Assembly (NCBI GenBank): GCA_030674185.1
Contig: JAPXFY010000018.1
Span: 51,179,755 to 51,243,754 of the forward strand
Reading direction: 5' to 3'
DNA length: 64,000 nt
Source: Monoplex corrugatus
Lineage: Eukaryota > Mollusca > Gastropoda > Littorinimorpha > Ranellidae
Every line of letters begins with the position of its first letter. The first letter of the stretch is position 1. Both the position numbers and the translations under genes were made by a program. The notes under the pieces were generated by a model, which saw nothing but the letters and a program-made list of their open reading frames with translations, ran no database searches and was not told the DNA's origin. Shown here one piece after another: positions 10,952-64,000 of this stretch.

Positions 10952-12430
10952 ATCAGTGAGCACAAAGAAAGACACAATAACATTACTTGCTAACAGCTAA
11001 TCATTCTGTAATGGAGTGCACAAGAACTAAAGTATGCACATGGATGTGAAAGCAAAGGACTTTGATTTAGATGTGATGAGAAATGTATGTGCAATATATA
11101 TATATATATGCACAGAGAGAGAGCGAGATACATATGTTATCTATCTATATATACAGTGTTACTGAAAAACTATTATGTAATCTTATATGGTGGCCATTTT
11201 TCAAGCTAGGTGCTTAGAATCAGTTTTCATTATTATTATTATTATCATCATCATCATTATTATTATTATTGTTATTATTATTATTATTCAAACAAAAAAA
11301 CCTGAAAATTTGGTTTTCATAGTCTTTTTCAATCTGCCGTTCAGAAAAAAGATTGTTTCATATTGACCAAAGAGGTGTGTGTCTGTCTGTCTGTATATGA
11401 TATGTCTGTGACAAAATTGTGTAAACATGGGTTTGTCAGCTGTTTATGAATGGATCTATACCAACTCTTGGTCAAAGGTATGAACTGTTCCGGAGACACG
11501 AAAAGAAAAGTTTGAAATGTAAGGCACCAAGGTCAGGGTTACGTGGACCTAAAAAGTGCCTGAAATCGCATTTTTTGAGGAAGGTTTGTGAACAACACTT
11601 TCTCAGAAATTTGTGACATTACCTAAAGTCTTTTTTCACAGTATGACAGTTTACTGGCACATTGCCCTTGAAGCACGTCAAGTTTTATTTCAAAGTTTTG
11701 GGGCTTTTTTTTTCGAAGTCACAGAGGCTACTAGTCTAGCCATACACATTTTATTGATTACACTGTCTAAATAAAAAATATTCAAAAATTCGACCTTATG
11801 TGTAAGCTTAAGGACATGTTTTTAATAATTATATCAGTTTTCTTCTTCAGCTTGTGTCTGTTGATGTGCTATTGTTTGGCCTCAACAGCGAACAGAATAT
11901 TACCACAGTACAGTAGCAGAGTGGTTTTGAATATCTTCCACTTCCAGCAGAAGTGGAACTTTAACTGATGAACACATGTTCTGATATTGAAGGATAAGGG
12001 TAGAATTATGGTCGGAAACAATTTTAGTTCTTAAAACATAAATCGAAAAGCATGTCTTCAAACTTGTAATGAATTTATTGTATCATCAAGAAAAACTTCT
12101 TAACTCTGGATCTTCGTTTCTGAAGATGAAGCCCAGCCATATGTGATGTAAAGATTATTGTAAGAATGATTATTAGGTGTAAGTGAAAATATGGCAGATC
12201 TCTTGGGTCTACATCTAAAAAGTGTCACAATGATTCATGTGGTGGTGTTTTAAAGATTCATTGCGCTGTTTGAAGAGGTTTAAGATTTCACACTTTTTAT
12301 GAAAAGAGGAAAAGGCACAGGACATCACAAACAATCCACAACGGATGGTACAAAACGAAAAATAAAAATATTCAGTGGCTGTGCAGAGGCAAGGCCAAGT
12401 AAAGATGGCTGCCAGAAAAAGAGGAAGATA
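10952..12430. other. bmb 3' flank / 3' UTR, with dispersed repeats
   Basis: Follows the bmb stop. Contains a TA run near 11094 and ATT/TTA trinucleotide tracts near 11230-11290. At 11380-11760 it holds a diverged dispersed repeat also seen at 20440-20800 (shared tgtgaacaacactttctcag-like core). A block at about 12310-12437 resembles 29900-30004 (shared atattcag, ggcacaaaac-like and agcgcatgc-like words). An AATAAA-like signal occurs near 11771; its use is unknown. Confidence 0.5.
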
Positions 12431-12432
12431 AA

Positions 12433-13180
12433 GTGCATGCTCCTGTGACCATGTCTGGTCTTCCTGCCTCCACCATTCACATCCTACAGCGCATTCAAAA
12501 CAATGCTGTACGCCTTGTACTCAAAAAGAAAAAAGCTGACCACATATCTCCTCTCCTGGCACAACTTCACTGGCTCCCTGTATCAAAGCGCATACAGTAC
12601 AAACTAGACACCATGTGCTACAAAAGCCTCAATAACGCAGCCCCCGATTACCTGTCAAGCCTACTTGAGATCTATCTTCCCTCACGTACCCTCCGCTCTG
12701 CCTCCGATCCTCTGACTTTTCGCTTTCCACGCACTAAGCTCAATACCTATGGTCCACGAGCCTTCTCTGTTTCTGGTCCACTCTCCTGGAACAAACTTCC
12801 TCTCTCAGTCCGTCAGCAACCTACTTTTGTCTCCTTCAAGTCCGCTCTCAAAACTCACCTTTTCTCCTCCGCATAAAATCCTAACCTCACTCAACCCCCC
12901 CCCCCTCTGCAGCATGTCTCCGCTCGGAGGGAATCACATGGTTATAATATATAATTGTATATGCTATGCTCTCTAATTTTCCATTGCTTTTATTCTTGCT
13001 TTTATTGCTTTTATTCTTTCTCCCCATTTATAGCCATGAGTGTGTGTGTGTGTGCGTGCGTGCGTGTGTGTGCATGCGTGCGTGCTTGCGTGTGTGTCTG
13101 CTTCAGCGCTTAGATTTGATTTTATCAAGATTTTGCGCTATATAAATATTGTAATTATTTATTATTATTATTATTATATG
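12433..13180 (+). mobile_element. LINE (CR1/L2-like) 3'-terminal fragment
   Basis: The ORF at 12433-12876 (147 aa) contains RIQNNAVRLVLKKKKADHIS, LLAQLHWLPVSKRIQYKL, YGPRAFSVSGPLSWNKLP and FKSALKTHLFSSA. This is the C-terminus of the reverse transcriptase ORF in CR1/L2/Rex-type LINEs. The 3' UTR ends with ttttgcgctatataaatatt followed by TTA repeats to about 13180, the expected 3' tail. The 5' part is missing. Confidence 0.8.
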
Positions 13181-13447
13181 TTATGGCAGTGTGGCTGTCA
13201 GTACAGCATTATTTTTCTGAGGCAGGAATAGCAAATAACCGTAGAGTATTTGCATTTGTCAGTTCCTGTAAAGTGTGATTAAGTTTATGTTTAAGTAGCA
13301 GTACTTTTTCGTTTGTCCTGATGGGATGAAACACGCCACTTTATCAAATTCAGCCAGTTTTATTCTCTCTTGCAACAGGCAGATCTAGGTACATGGATGT
13401 TTCTTGAGTTCAGGTAAGTATAGGTCTAGTTCTGTTTACCTCTTTAT

Positions 13448-16790
<3,343 letters not shown>

Positions 16791-16796
16791 ATTTCC

Positions 16797-16895
16797 CTTA
16801 AACTTTTTGGCTCAAGCACCCTATCCATCAACAGCAAAAACTTAACCCTTTGTCTCCCTCACCCTTTCCACCAGCTTCCTGTAGGAATTGGTGTG
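16797..16895. mobile_element. TTAA MITE, half copy
   Basis: The left half of the family: ccttaaactttttggctcaa, then an inner start cttaaccctttgtctccctc and ccaccagcttcctg. The right half is missing. Confidence 0.55.
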
Positions 16896-18894
16896 TCTGG
16901 AAAGATGGTTTGAATTATCTGTTGGCTGCCATGTCCAATTTTCAGTCACAAACTGTATTTATAACATGTCGCATATGAGATCCACAGGCAAAATGAAGAC
17001 TTTTAATGCTTACTAAGTATGAGTTCAAATTCCTGCTTAGAGTATCCTCACTTTAGTTAAACAAAAATATTTTGGAAGTGCTTATCACGTATATGATCTG
17101 CAGTTTTCTCTGGCTACTGCCTTTATTTTGCGTTAGTCAGCTCAGTGGGTGTGGAGATTGTGTGTGTGTATGATTATTCGTGATGTTACTGGAGATTTTC
17201 TGTTGGATGAATGGTGAGATACAATTACGTTCATACACAGCAAATACTGTCCTACCATCTTTTACACATATTTTGATTGCTTGGACCCAAACGGACCTGG
17301 GCCGTTCAAACTTAGGTACTTTTAGATACTTCTTGCATTAGGCATATGAGTCTAACATGATAAAGACTTGTTCATTCAATTAATGAGAAGTCCTTGCAGA
17401 GTCATTTTATTGATCCTATCTTACCACTGGTGTAATTGCCTAAATATTCCCAAAGTACATTTTCTGCCAAAATGCAAAACCAATTTGATTTTTTTCCTTC
17501 TATTCATACATCCTTGAATCATCAGAGGCATCTTTTCATTTTTCAGTATTCATAAACTAGGTAAATCGAGTTCATAACTAGCACAAAGGCACAGTTCAGA
17601 AAACAGTAACCATCTGATGCAAAATAAATGGTGAACATCACTGGTTTTTGATCTCACAAAAAGTTGAAAACCAAGCACACTTTCATGTGTTTACTGACAT
17701 CTAACAGTCACTTTTATCTTTGTAATTAATAAGAAAAAGAAACAAGGAGTCACACAGGCACGCTCAAACATAATAACGCAACACCAAGATTAGACTGTAA
17801 ACATTTATCTCATAACATATTGAAAATACTAGAACATGAAATGACAATGAAAAATGTACAATCATGATGATGAGCTTCTACATACACATCTGGCTATTAT
17901 TTGAATTTCTTAAAGAGCCACTGACATGCAACCATGTTGGAGCAAATTAAAATGCAACATACAGGCAACCACAATACATAGATTTCAAAGTATATCCCCA
18001 GACAAAAAAGATTTGCTGTCCAGCTATGTATACATATTTTGTTGCTGTTGCTGTGTTTAAAAAAATACATAAAATACACTTAAAAAACTTTTAGATTCTT
18101 CCCTTAGGAGCGATTCTACATAGACATGATACAGAATAAAGCATACCTAAGTTCACTTTTAAAATTACTTTATACTGACCTCAAGATAATGAACAGGAAT
18201 GCAAGACAGCATCTGACTTGACAGGCAAGATAAATGGGTACACCCCTCTTATGAACCTAAGGATTGTCATTTCAATCTAAGCTGTTTTTACCTACAGAAA
18301 TTGTTCACATAACACAAAACTTAAATCCTAACAGTATTTAAAGATCCTGTAAAATAAATGTTTCATCTTCTCCCTAAGCGATTTTATGCACAGATGATTT
18401 GCTTACTTTACTCATTCTGACATTTTTAAGCAAACACAATATTCTAACACTGCTGCTATTGGATATACTATCAAGCTGTCCAAATTGCCCAAATCCTTTC
18501 AACCTACAAACAGTATTTTCTTTTGTATATGAAACTATTGTTGCTTTCTTCTGGTTTCATAAGCCACCATAACAATATATAAAATCTGTGGATAAAGGCA
18601 CACATTGTTTATAATATTTTCCTTCTGGCCAAAAGGTTTTAATCTGAGTTCAGTAAACTTTACACTTCTGCAAGGATAGTGCAACCCAAAAAGAATACAG
18701 AAGGCAGGCACACTGCTGAAAATTATCCATATCTGATAGTCCAGCTAACCACCAGAGCCACTTTGGGACAATAAAAACTCTCAAACAAAAACCGAGAAAC
18801 TTACCCTTCCTCAAACTCCCCTTAGTAACATGCATTTCAATTTACATGTTAACATACCATGTAATATTGAATTAATGAGGTATTCATATTTATA

Positions 18895-19110
18895 GGACAT
18901 TTTGTGAGGCAAAAGAAATTTGAGCACCTAATCACAACAGGAAAGCGAGAAGGACAAAACACCAGTTTGACTCGGGGAGAAAATATTAGACAGTTTTGCA
19001 CAGTGCATTAGGAAAGAAAGGATAGGAGATATACTTGCAGCAACAAAAGATGGATTTGTATGGAGGGCCATGATCGGCAATGCCATGTAGCATGGCATAC
19101 AATGAGGACG
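18895..19110 (+). mobile_element. LINE 3' relic (same family as 30890-32485)
   Basis: It shares long stretches with the 3' end of the minus LINE at about 30905-31120, read in the opposite orientation: ggacattttgtgaggcaaaa, ctaatcacaacagga, ggagaaaatatt, gggagatatacttgcagcaa-like and tggagggccatgat. Only the last 200 or so bases are kept. Confidence 0.7.
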
Positions 19111-20439
19111 ATTCAACTACACCACCAAACTATTGAAGACAAATAACCCAGGCAATGCTGGAAACATCAGCAATTCCATAGTCACCATTTCTAGATAATA
19201 AACCATATTTTTTTTCAAGAAATGTTTTAGTTGATAAATAACATTTGTATCTCACAGACTGCACAAGGCAACTTTCTGGGGATGAGGGGACAAAAGATAT
19301 GAGGTACAGAGTGAAGGGGACAGTAAAATGAGAACTGGTAGAAAACCAGTATGTTTACAACAGAAAAGGATATCCCTCCCTTCCCCCCCCAACTGCCCAG
19401 CCAACAAAGGCTCAAAATAAGTATTAACTAATCAGTACATACCAAACATGATGAAGAAGAAAAAAAACATACATACATGTTAGTTACCTAGACTGTCAAA
19501 AATGGCCCCCATTCCCATCCTCTACTTTTCATTAAAAATAAATAAACAAATAAATGTATGAACCATGACATCACCAAACCAAACCTACTATAACTAACTA
19601 CCAAATGACAAGGCCTGCTCTACGTTGTACTATTCTACACACATGCCCAATGAAAATAAATAGTACATGTTGTAACATGACATTTATCATGTCCACAGTC
19701 AAGCGTTCCATAATGTGTGCAACACTTTATTTAAAAGAGATCATAAAAGACAAGAGCTGCTGCAGTCTGCATACTGACAATGACAGATATGCCGCAATGA
19801 ATACTTCGTGGCCAAGATTATGTAGAATGCTGAAGAGCATGATTGATGAAAGTGTCATCTTTTAAAAGACTGGGCCCCAGTGCACAAGATATTTCAATCT
19901 TCAAGAAGCATTTTAAACGTTACGATTGTTTTTGCAAGAACATACCTAAAATCTAAATTCTTTTTTAACATCGAGAATGCTTCCAGGAGAGTGAAACATG
20001 TGTACCTAGGCCCTGGTCATTCATTTTCATACCACTATAACATTTTCATTATCTCCCATTAGAATCAATGTATCACTTAATCACTCACTGATAAAAATAT
20101 GGGAAGACCAACAAGCTCCGAGCTTCCAAGAACATGAACACTATCACATTATCTAGCCTTTTTCTCAGTCCGCAACATCTTTATACAACTGCAAAAAAAG
20201 AGAAAGAAATGCAGAACTGACTAGCAAAATCTCATCAAATTTTTTCAGCTTGTAATATTTAAGCATAAAATATTCCCTCTTCAAAATTCCTTTTAAAAAA
20301 AAAATTCATGGTGTACCCTAAATCCCCACCCCCCACAATTTTTGTTTTTCTTTTTCCTTAATCTTAAAAGCGGGGGGGGGGGGGGGGGATTACTTCATAT
20401 CGACTAGACAAGGAGGGGGGGGGGGTGGTGTGTGTGTGT

Positions 20440-20800
20440 GTGTACATATCTGTTATATATATATATGTGACAGCAAGATTTTCTCAGTTGTTTGTGGATG
20501 AATATTTACTAAATTTAGATCATAGGTGGGACAGTCGAGAAGTTGTGAAAGTATAATTTATAAGTCATACCATCTTGGTCAAGGTCAACAGGCTAAAAAA
20601 AAAGAAGTGCCCTAAAAGTTCAATCAGCACTTTCTGGAAGTGTGTGAACAGCACTTTCTCAGGAACTTCTGATATTTACTTTATACTCTCAACATTACGA
20701 AAGTCTACCACTGCCTTTGCTTTATGTCAGCTTTATATCATCTGATGCTTCTTCAAGGTCACAGTGACCTTGAAAAGTACAAAATATGGATCATCTGAGT
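20440..20800. repeat. Diverged dispersed repeat, related to 11380-11760
   Basis: Shared order of words with 11380-11760: tgtgacaaaatt/tgtgacagcaag, cttggtcaa, aaagtgcc, gtgaacagcactttctcag, then a ggtcaca-rich end. Recognised by eye; family unknown. Confidence 0.4.
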
Positions 20801-22635
20801 AGCTGAAAATTTCAAATGATTTTCTCATTTTCAATCTGATAATCTGTTTTTGGCACAGAAACTGTATGCATAAAAGCAATTTCTGCCAATGTCACAGAAA
20901 GGGTCACTCTGTGTGAATAAACCTACTTTAATTATAGGGACTAGTGTGTCTGTTATGTGAACTGCAACACCACCATTATAATTCATAACTTTACTCATAC
21001 TTGAGTCAAGACTCACAAATGCTGAAGTCTGAATGGCCTTGACACACTTCCAAGCTCACTATTACAAGATCGTTGACACAAACACATTTTGACGAAGCTC
21101 AAAGACTTCTCAGCCAATTCATTTTTGGGTTGTGCAGTTGTTTTTGTTGTTTTTGTTGTTTTTTTTTCTGTTGTTTTTTTTTCCTGTATCATGTGCATTG
21201 TGTAAAATGAAGAACATCACTTGGGCTTTGCCATCAAAGAGGGAAAATTTGAAAGGAATGTTCTTGTAGATAGATCACAGTGACCTTGGCTTATGGGCAC
21301 TTGCAATGTCATGTAGGAGCGTTTAGCTGGAAACCACAAAACAAGGGATGCTGCTCATGGATGGTCAGCACAACTTCATGCAAAACATTATTTACGATGT
21401 CTAGCAGTAAGAGGTGAAAATTATTTTTGAAATCCTCATTTAACAAGTATATTTACAAAAATCAAAAATACAGCTAACCTGACCAGTTTAGCCCTCTGTC
21501 ATTGGCCAAATTTCATGTAGCTGCCCATGGCTCCCACATGATCTGCTTTGACCAATCACTGGTCCTTCCACTCATTGAGTGCTGAATAGTTGCCATCAAT
21601 CTTAATTCTTCTGGCGGTCCCGGAGATCTTTTGTGAGAATCAGGGATTTTGAGAAGAAAATCTCATTTTAGCTTCATATACACCAAACCAAAAACCATAA
21701 CCGAGTTCACAGAGGAGAGGCATGTTGCCTCTGGTTTGAGCTGTAATGCCACAAACAGACAGCAATGTTTACTGCCACAAAGGGCAATCCCAAGGAAACG
21801 TCTGCTTGTTTCAGGATGATATCTCTGAGGTAATGATTGATGAAAGGGTTCTCTAAAGGCAACATGCTTAAATGTGGCCGAACATGCTAGGGCTGAAGAA
21901 GTGTCAAGAGCTAGGACTTTGTGGGTACTGGGATTTAGAATGTTCATATCCTCTCCTGCCTCTGTGTAGGCCTTGGAAATTGTGCAGACCATCCATTAGA
22001 ATATCGTTGCCTTGGAAACATCCTTCCAGTAATTGTCAATGACAGAGATGAAGAGACATCTTCGGCCCATGTGGTTATGTCTAGTGCGATCCCAAAAGAA
22101 CTTGACATAATAAATGATCTACTAATAGCTTCTATTTTCTCGACTCTGTATGTGCATGTGTGTGTGAACCATAAGACTACTTCATGGTTGCTATGGCAAC
22201 AAAAATGTTGACTGCACTAAATTAAAGCTTCATCTTTCTCATATCATCGTGGTAAATGTTAGGCCAGTCTGTCCACAATTAAAATCACAGAGGTGCTTTT
22301 TGTCTACTGCCTATTTTCTAACCACTTTTCTAGGCAGACACTGATCAGGGGTGCTGCTGGCCTGAGGCACCAGTGTCCAGAATGGGTTAAAATAGATATG
22401 GCATCATTATGATTTTGTGCGTATCAATAGCGCAAAGACTGTTTTATCTCAATACAAGTCAAAGGTATTTACCATAAACAATAAGATTGGCAATCTAATT
22501 CCTAACTGACAAGGCCTTTGAATCAGACCTCGTAACTGGGGTTTGAAAATGATGCAAAGCAAAAAAGGCTATACACAAACAATATGGGAAAAAGAGCCTT
22601 TCAAGAAATAAAATGAACAAAACCATCTAGAAGCT

Positions 22636-22830
<195 letters not shown>

Positions 22831-23729
22831 CCAAAGGTTTGACGACGACTGAATTTAGATTTAAAACAAAACCAAAAAACAGCATATTAATCCCATAGCA
22901 GGGGTGGGAATTGATGAAAATGAGAAGAAAAAAGGTACGGGGATCCGGGGCCATGTTCCCCCGGACAATAGTTTTATATCTACATGAAGATCAGTGCATT
23001 CTGAAGCATCTGGGGTCCAGTCCTGAATAAAGAGTTTTGAAACAACTTTAAAACATTATTTTCAAATCCCATTTAATCAGAATTTAAATCATTCTCAATT
23101 AGCAGCACACACAGTAAGCTATTCACACAATTAGACAGATTTTACAGATCTGATAAAAGGCTGCCTGCCTCACAATATTTCTTGAACTAGAGTGACCTCA
23201 GTGGATACTTGCACAGATAATACATACAGTATTTACTCTCTGGTACCAGGAATGTTTGAAGAATGACTCACTGACTGTCGGTATTTTCACATTTTTTTCA
23301 GTTGTTTTTTAGCCTGAAAATAACTTTGGAGAAAAAAAGAATTCCTGGAAAAACACACAAAAACAAAAACAAACAAAAAAAGGGAGTAAGAATTCCCCCC
23401 CTACAGAGTAGAGTTGTGTAGTTCACCAAGACATTAACACATATTTTGTATAGAATGTCACTGTACATTATCCTGAACCAAAGCAACAAAAATGATGAAA
23501 CTGTACACAATATTGTATTGCTTACACAAACATTTATCTATTTTTATCATTTTCTTTTTTTGCATAAAATTTCACCATTAAACAAAAGCAAATCATTTGG
23601 TTAATATACTCAGCACAACATAAAGATTTCCTGCAAAACTGATGAAAAGATTACTAAGTGATAAAAAAAACATCCAAGACATTTCAAACAAGAATCACCC
23701 ACCAATATGAACATGAACAAGATAGCAAA

Positions 23730-23909
23730 TTAACCCTTTGACTCCCGCACTCTGACCACCAGCATCCTGCATTGTCAACCATGCTAGCAAAGCAAAAGCT
23801 TAATCTTTTGATTCCCTCATCCTATCCACCAGCTTCCTGCAGGAGGGTCAGAGTCAAAGGATTAAGCTTTTGTAGATGGTGGATAGGGTGCGGGAGTCAA
23901 AAGGACTAA
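23730..23909. mobile_element. TTAA palindromic MITE, copy 4
   Basis: Begins TTAACCCTTTGACTCCCGC and ends cgggagtcaaaaggactaa. The inner palindrome has partly collapsed. The right TTAA is mutated to CTAA. Confidence 0.7.
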
Positions 23910-25732
23910 TAATACATGTTACTCTTAGAGCTTTAATATCCCAAACGGGGAAAACTGGACATGAAAGCAGAGGCTCTGGAAATGGCAAGTGAACAGATAC
24001 TGATGACAGAACAAAAGAAATAACAATGAACAGAAATCAGTACCACCAAAACAGTTCTACAATTTCAAGAACTGGTACAATCTTTAATCAACAATGTTCC
24101 GTACTTCACTGCAAGTTCTAACATGCCATCTTATTTATTAGGCTTTCATCCAAGACACTGAGATGAAAATACAAATACACTACCAAAAAGCAGAGACAGA
24201 AACAATTCTTTGTGCTCTGGGCAAGCCTACACTAGTCTAAACAAAAGTTGCCCTGAAGGATAAGGGACCTGTTCGTACAAAAGATACACCACCTATCTTC
24301 TGTCATTATCATCAGCTTTCATTCTATCACACACAAATACAGTTTCCAGAGTACAGCATACACCTCCACAGCAACTAAAAATGGAAGTATGAGCCAAATA
24401 TATGAACTGTGTACTTAAAAGACAACCGTGAATATTTTTGAATTCAAGCACTTTTCTATTTTCCTTTGGAATCAAGAAAAAAAATCCCCTGTGACAACCA
24501 AAGGATATAAAAAGGAGACACATGAGCAAAGCATGCAAGGTAACATGACAGACAAGTGCATCAACACAGAGATGGAGGATGATGCATGTACAATGGCAGA
24601 AAGCAAGCCAAGTGTACATGGAGCTGCCAGCCAGGGACACTAGTCTTTATTATTTATGCGTCAGTGTCCGATGCCATGTCAAGGAGAGCTACAGAATTGT
24701 GACAGTTACATGACACAGTTATGTTTTACAAAGTTATCTCCTATAGCGAGACATACAACATAATTATACACAAAATGTCTGTCACTTTCACGCTTAAGGG
24801 AAAAGGAAGAGATAGAATTTTAAAACTACAAAACATGCACATATATCCATACAACATCGCTTCAATCTTTCCAATCTCAAAATAAGAATTGATAAAAGCA
24901 ATGAAACTACTGATCTATTAAGTTTGTTTTCACAGGTCATGTTCTGAATAATAATCTTTCCTCTTCAGCGATTCTCTTCATGATTAATGCTGACGAGAGA
25001 TGACAACCTTTTTCTGTTCAATGACCAATTTACAAATCTTTATGCAATGAGGCTCAACATCTAAATGCCATGTCACAAAATGAGGACAAGGATGATGTCA
25101 CATCAAATGCAAGCTCTAGCACCAGGCTGTTACACAACATAAACGTCGGGATTATAGACTAAAGGGACTGGTGAACACCAACTAGATGCAGTTGTGTGGG
25201 TGATTGAATTCTAATCCCTCAGAAACAATCCACAATAAGAATGAACTAAAACTAAGAAACAGTGTAAGCTCAGCTGATGAGTAACAGAGACAAGGAACAC
25301 TGTATAACATATTGATCAGCATGTATTAAACAAAACAAAAAAAAGGGGGGAGGGGGGGGGGGGGGGTTGGAGATAAATGCATCTCTTTTTTTCTCTCTCT
25401 TTTTATGATTTACTGTGTTATTCATACTGACATGGACATAACTCAACAGAACACAGGAAAGCAAAATCATTCCACTTTGATACTAGCAGATGACAGCCAT
25501 CAGTAATGCACATGACATGAAACATGTGAATATGACACTTAATAGTTTCACATAATTGTTTACAGTGCACCAGTCTGCCATTTGTTTTAACTTAGGAAAC
25601 GATCAAAAATCTGCATTGCATTTTCAGCATCAATCTGTTATGCAAAGCATTATTGCTGTACAGCCTGTAAGCACTGTCTTCAGTGCGCATGCATGCTGGG
25701 CGTTTTTGCAGTTCCATGCGCCACCAAACACA

Positions 25733-25942
25733 GATATGCCAAACAGGATCTTTAACATGCATATTTATGTGGTATGAGCGTATTACGCACAAATGGGGGG
25801 TTAGGTACAGGCAGGTCTGCACATATGTTAACCTGTGAGACTGGAAATATCTCCACCCCTTACTCCTCTTGCAGAAGCCATGCAGAATCAAGCCTAGACC
25901 TTCCGAATGGAAGTTGGACATCATAACTTGACCACTGTACCC
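25733..25942 (-). repeat. tRNA-derived SINE
   Basis: Minus-strand reading starts near 25942 with a tRNA-like head (gtggtcaagttatgatgtcc; B-box-like gcttgattc). It continues through agatatttccagtctcacag and acctgcctgtacct-type body words and ends near agatcctgttt. A second copy lies at 44375-44580. This family layout is familiar from gastropod genomes. Confidence 0.6.
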
Positions 25943-26632
25943 GTTCGTTCATTCATTCATGTAGTAAACTTTGCAAATATGTTAATCTTCAAGTTCAATA
26001 TAAACTCTGCTGTCTGCCATCTAGGAAAAACTCATCAGCAAGGAATCAGGCCACTGTAAATGAAAGGGTCAAAACACAATGTTATACGAGTTAAGAACAA
26101 TGCTTTAAAAATCTGCAAATAGCATCTAGTGCATGCTAGGTTTTTTTCATGAATCAGTTCCAAACCACCCCTACCACCTTTTTTTTTCTTTTTCTACAGT
26201 CTGGTGACTGCAACTGAAATGTAGTGAACATGCAAATCAAATGTAAACAACACCACCAGCAATCATCAGATGTTGCAGCAGCACAATGCACATACCAACT
26301 GTATATGAAACTCCCTCAAACAACACACCTCATTTTCCCTCCCAATAGTTTGCTGCCATTCAATGCAAAGTGAGAATATATATATATATATTAACACACT
26401 ATCGAAAGTAATCATAAAATTGATGCGGGAGATACTGTCTCTCCCTTTCCATGTCTCCATGACAGAAAACCACTATGTACACAGTAGATTTCGGCAGTGC
26501 TCACTGGTTGTGTCATTACACATTGGCCACAACTAGGGACAAATTATGCAGTCCCACACTGGTTGCTGCACACACTTTGAAGAAGACTAATCCAGCCATC
26601 CACATCTTTGGTAAAGACAATGTAGGCAGGGC

Positions 26633-64000
<37,368 letters not shown>

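Overview
This is nuclear DNA from an animal. It is AT-rich, has large introns, and is full of CA/TA microsatellites and transposon relics. The genes are metazoan, and the tRNA-derived SINEs, RTE-type LINEs and TTAA elements suggest a mollusc, probably a marine gastropod. The phylum is an inference; the metazoan origin is firm.

Three protein-coding genes can be read once exons are joined across splice sites. (1) The 5' end of ATG7 (autophagy E1-like enzyme) lies on the minus strand: exon 1 at 4978-5113 and exon 2 at 3058-3112; the gene then runs towards or past position 1. (2) Head-to-head with it, 408 bp away, is a complete brambleberry/GEX1/KAR5-type nuclear-fusion gene on the plus strand (5522-10951, five exons, 607 aa). 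(3) On the minus strand from the right edge to 26633 lies the 3' portion of a host cell factor 1 (HCF-1) gene. It has sixteen exons whose phases all fit, giving 1209 aa and a stop codon. They run from the linker just after the Kelch domain, through the Val/Thr-rich basic region, an acidic repeat region and the paired C-terminal fibronectin type III repeats, to a short basic tail. The Kelch exons lie beyond position 64000.

The most unusual feature is in the largest HCF-1 exon (38185-39546). Vertebrate HCF-1 carries its OGT-cleaved HCF-PRO repeats in this part of the protein. This gene instead carries 14 tandem copies of a different motif, CDG[I/V]HGCPG, spaced about 18 residues apart. The motif has invariant Cys, Asp-Gly, His and Cys positions but no Thr-rich OGT-binding segment.

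The rest is mainly mobile DNA. It includes a full-length RTE-type LINE with an 11-bp target duplication (32566-36028), inserted in a minisatellite that also holds an older LINE (about 30890-32485). A nearly identical 5'-truncated RTE copy sits inside a TA/CA microsatellite (13550-14272). There are two internally deleted piggyBac-like elements with TTAA ends (8899-9955 and 44951-46414), a family of nested palindromic TTAA MITEs, a foldback element (52777-53130), two candidate elements with 5-bp target duplications (61854-63104 and 46782-47541), tRNA-derived SINEs, and a satellite with a unit of about 710 bp inside an HCF-1 intron (47560-50340). The interval 10952-26632 between the convergent bmb and HCF-1 genes shows no supportable coding exon. 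It must hold both 3' UTRs plus repeats.
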